From: Spirosoma sp. 48-14
Lineage (GTDB): Bacteria; Bacteroidota; Bacteroidia; Cytophagales; Spirosomataceae
DNA: 64,000 bases
Reading direction: 5' to 3'
Assembly (NCBI RefSeq): GCF_001898575.1
Contig: NZ_MKUD01000010.1
Span: 423,110 to 487,109 of the forward strand
The notes under the pieces: model-generated
Told to the model about the DNA's origin: nothing
The model's database searches: none
Seen by the model: only the letters and a program-made list of their open reading frames with translations
Translations under genes and position numbers: made by a program
Part shown: positions 61,628-64,000 of the stretch, one piece after another
Layout of the letters: each line of letters starts with the position of its first letter
Numbering within the stretch: the stretch's first letter is position 1

Positions 61628-62047
61628 ATGCGAGAAACTATGCTAATCCTGCACTTCATTGGCCTTACTATGGGACTCGGAACCAGTTTTGCCCATGCTT
61701 TTCTGTCCATAGCCACCTCAAAAATGCAGGAAGACGAAGCTCGGCGGTTTCAGCTACATAGTCTGGTGTTAAGCCGAATGGGTTATATAGGAATCGGCTT
61801 ACTTATTGTCTCGGGTCTGTATTTAATTACACCCTATTGGCAGACAATCACTTCGTTACCTTTGCTAATTGTCAAGCTGATACTCGTTCTTGTATTGCTT
61901 GTACTCCTTATTCTGATAGGAATTCGCTCAAAAAAGGCCCAGGAAGGTGATGTTTCGGCTCAACTAAAAAAGATTGAACCATTAGGGAAAATGACAATGC
62001 TTATTGGCATCATTATCGTAATTCTTGCTGTAAGTGTTTTTCATTAG
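61628..62047 (+). CDS. Small four-span membrane protein (DUF2269-like)
   Basis: A 139-residue protein, nearly all membrane: spans near 5-27, 48-70, 77-99 and 118-138, with HFIGLTMGLGTSFAHAF at the start and a short cytoplasmic Lys-rich loop (RSKKAQEGDVSAQLKK). The pattern resembles small DUF2269/CopD-like membrane proteins; I could not assign one firmly. It is the only plus-strand gene among the minus-strand catabolic genes, and is divergent from GH92. Function unknown. Confidence 0.6.
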   Translation: MRETMLILHFIGLTMGLGTSFAHAFLSIATSKMQEDEARRFQLHSLVLSRMGYIGIGLLIVSGLYLITPYWQTITSLPLLIVKLILVLVLLVLLILIGIRSKKAQEGDVSAQLKKIEPLGKMTMLIGIIIVILAVSVFH

Positions 62048-62082
62048 AATTATGCCATTGAAGCTGCTATCCACATAGTTAA

Positions 62083-63675
62083 TCACTGAAAATTCGATTT
62101 CTGGATGGCATTGGCCTCCGGTGCTGGCAGTTTTAGGTTATGCGTACTAACATTCGTCGAATTATTGAGCAGGATAACGGGCATCTCTTTGGCCGTTGGA
62201 ATCTGCACCTCCGTCAGCGTTGTATTCTTGACATCGTCCAGGACGACAGCGGGGCGGAAATCTGCCTCCTTGTACTGTAAGCGCACATTTTTAAGTTGAA
62301 TGCCCTCAGCATGGCGCATATAAAAACCCCAGGCCGGTAACTCACCGAACATCGAAAAATCGGGGTAATTGGCTTCATTTTCGGGTACGGAGGTGACCTT
62401 ATCGAGCGGAATGTGGGCAATGTTTTTATCGGCCCGACCGCCATAGGTGATGGTAATATCTTCGAGAACGACATCCTGAACGGGGTAACCGGGGATGCCG
62501 ACGATGGACGAAGGAATTAAGTTATAGGGCAACCACGGATGCCCGTAAATATGGAAACTGGATGGCCGTTTGGGCATCTTGTCTTCGCCGGGGCGCAGGT
62601 GGTCGGGTGGGCCTTCAATCGGGTAGCCCTGATCGGGTTTGTGGAGGGGCGTTTCAACCGTAACATGGGCGATATACACGCCTTTTAACGTACCTACATG
62701 GCCGGTTTTGTTACGATGGCCCCGGCGGATAAAAATGGCGTTTCCGGTATTTTTGGCGTTGACATACTGAATGTCGATACCTTCGAGCGTTCCTCCATCG
62801 ACCGACTCCAGCGCAATGGCCGAGCGGTAGGTATCAAAAACGGTCAGGTGGCGGACTTTAATGTTCCGAAAACCGCCGTGTGAGGCTGTTCCCAATTTAA
62901 ACCCGTTGGCACTTGACCGAAGAATGCAACTATCGATGGTGACATTTTCGCAGGCCATAGCTGGATTCTCTGATTTCAGGCAAATGGCATCATCGGAGGC
63001 ATTAATGAAACAGTTGGTTATCCGAACGTTCCGGCTGTCGGTAATATCCAGACCATCGTTGTTCCAGTAGGCGGTACTCTGCACAGTCATGTGGTCGATG
63101 GTTACGTTGGTACACTGCCGATAGTCCTGCACCCACTCCGACGAATTCTTGAGGCTGATCCCCGAAATCCGTACGCCCGTACACCCAAGCATAAACACAA
63201 GAAACACCCGGTCGTTGGGGCGTTTCACCCGCCAGATTGTGTCCTGTACCATTTCACCACTGCGCAGCAGCTTAAAAATGTCGAGCATGAGTTCCTGGCC
63301 CTGCCCGTCGATGACACCCTGCCCTGTGATGGCTACGTTGGTTTGGTTCAACGCCGAAATCAGGGCGGGTCGACTGGGTTTATTGCTATAGTCGTTGCGT
63401 TTGGTAGAGCCAAGTAGCCGTCCTCCTTTCTCAATATGAAGCTCAACACCGGATTTGAGGTAAATAGAACCTGTCATGAAGTTCCCGGCGGGGACAATGA
63501 CACGACCACCGCCCGTTGAAGAAACCTTATCGATGAGTTTTTGGATAGCAGCCGCGTTGTTGGTTTCGCCATCGGCTACGGCCCTATAAGCGGTAATCCG
63601 ATAGTCTTTGCGCTGGCTGAAACCATCGGTTGCATACAGTAATAAAGCGAGTAAGAGTAGGTAGTGGGTTTTCAT
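62083..63675 (-). CDS. GH28-like right-handed beta-helix pectinase
   Basis: A 530-residue exported protein (signal MKTHYLLLLALLLYATDGFSQ). An N-terminal pectate-lyase-like strand (NNAAAIQKLIDKVSSTGGGRVIVPAGNFMTGSIYLKSGVELHIEKGG) leads to the beta-helix with the catalytic acids NNDGLDI and ASDDAICLKS. The later family motif GHG is replaced by GTASHGGF, and no R-I-K was seen. It hydrolyses galacturonide or a rhamnogalacturonan-like link, with altered subsite contacts. It starts 6 bp downstream of a truncated gene that runs off the window, so the two are coupled. Confidence 0.8.
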   Translation of the reverse strand: MKTHYLLLLALLLYATDGFSQRKDYRITAYRAVADGETNNAAAIQKLIDKVSSTGGGRVIVPAGNFMTGSIYLKSGVELHIEKGGRLLGSTKRNDYSNKPSRPALISALNQTNVAITGQGVIDGQGQELMLDIFKLLRSGEMVQDTIWRVKRPNDRVFLVFMLGCTGVRISGISLKNSSEWVQDYRQCTNVTIDHMTVQSTAYWNNDGLDITDSRNVRITNCFINASDDAICLKSENPAMACENVTIDSCILRSSANGFKLGTASHGGFRNIKVRHLTVFDTYRSAIALESVDGGTLEGIDIQYVNAKNTGNAIFIRRGHRNKTGHVGTLKGVYIAHVTVETPLHKPDQGYPIEGPPDHLRPGEDKMPKRPSSFHIYGHPWLPYNLIPSSIVGIPGYPVQDVVLEDITITYGGRADKNIAHIPLDKVTSVPENEANYPDFSMFGELPAWGFYMRHAEGIQLKNVRLQYKEADFRPAVVLDDVKNTTLTEVQIPTAKEMPVILLNNSTNVSTHNLKLPAPEANAIQKSNFQ

Positions 63676-63681
63676 GAAGAG

Positions 63682-64000
63682 CTAACGTAGGTAAATACGA
63701 TGGTTAAAGGGCGTATAGCCAGTTACGTAAACCGTTGGCGCGTCCATTGCCGGTAACGCTCCGCGCAACTGAACACCTTTATGTTCGGCTTTGCCGGGGC
63801 CGAATTGGATCGTATCGGAGCCAACGGTATACGTGCCTGATTCGCCCGAAAGCAGGTACGCGTTGTCGCGTTTTGGGTGTTTCATAACGCCCGACAGTGT
63901 ACCTCCCGGCCGGAAAATCAACTCCAGAGCAACGGGAACGTTGTCAGTACCGCCCATAGAGACGTCGATTTCGAGGCCGTTGGCTACTTCCGTTACCTTC
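63682..64000 (-). CDS. C-terminal piece of a larger secreted catabolic gene (runs off window)
   Basis: The minus-strand frame stays open to the window edge, so only about 105 C-terminal residues are seen; an internal ATG at 63957 is not necessarily the start. The visible part is a small beta-sandwich-like tail: LELIFRPGGTLSGVMKHPK, YLLSGESGTYTVGSDTIQFGPG, and VYVTGYTPFNHRIYLR. This kind of tail occurs at the end of heparinase II/III-like or other secreted polysaccharide enzymes, but I cannot identify the family. It ends 6 bp before GH28. Confidence 0.6.
   Translation of the reverse strand, partial: KVTEVANGLEIDVSMGGTDNVPVALELIFRPGGTLSGVMKHPKRDNAYLLSGESGTYTVGSDTIQFGPGKAEHKGVQLRGALPAMDAPTVYVTGYTPFNHRIYLR

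Overview
The window looks like chromosome from a free-living, glycan-degrading Bacteroidota, most likely order Cytophagales near Spirosoma. This is inferred from gene content, not from a search. The pointers are secreted proteins with short signal peptides ending in A-Q, sparse Shine-Dalgarno signals, LytTR/LytS signalling with a two-component propeller sensor, PVC-type haem proteins, MacB/FtsX-like permeases, TonB-dependent uptake, and intermediate G+C. I saw no rRNA, tRNA or CRISPR array.

Layout. 1-13.6 kb: mixed housekeeping and envelope genes. These are a 5'-truncated FtsX permease, a small ABC exporter pair, a TonB receptor, a royal-jelly-type propeller next to an enolase-superfamily enzyme, a DEAD-box helicase, a Gfo/Idh/MocA oxidoreductase and an Omp85-type barrel. 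13.7-18.2 kb: a two-gene amidohydrolase operon with three amidohydrolase-like domains, only one of which keeps the HxH metal motif; it ends in a clean terminator. 18.3-25.4 kb: idi, a gene-poor scar, then a LytTR cluster (orphan LytTR protein, propeller sensor kinase, LytTR response regulator) and two small genes. 26.1-34.7 kb: an OmpR/EnvZ-type two-component pair, a small coiled-coil membrane protein and a tripartite RND efflux operon. 35-64 kb: almost entirely minus-strand secreted catabolic genes. These comprise two sulfatases, GH78, two GH27 paralogues, GH92, a GH28-like protein, a PhoD-type phosphatase, an esterase, two PVC-type cytochromes, a Gfo/Idh/MocA protein and a CREST-type membrane hydrolase. 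An IS110 element and a DUF234-type ATPase interrupt this block.

How it may work together. The 35-64 kb block reads as a dismantling kit for a decorated glycan (sulfate, phosphate or ester groups plus rhamnose, galactose, mannose and uronic-acid links) without SusC/SusD in view. The GH92 enzyme carries Gln where the family's catalytic acid Glu is expected. That change is known from a GH92 enzyme that acts on mannose-1-phospho linkages, and a PhoD-type phosphoesterase lies nearby.

Other notable items are an IS110 transposase broken by one in-frame amber codon with a foldable upstream region that could be its bridge RNA, tandem 38-nt palindromes in front of the DUF234 ATPase, and a high density of long intergenic hairpins and paired inverted repeats.
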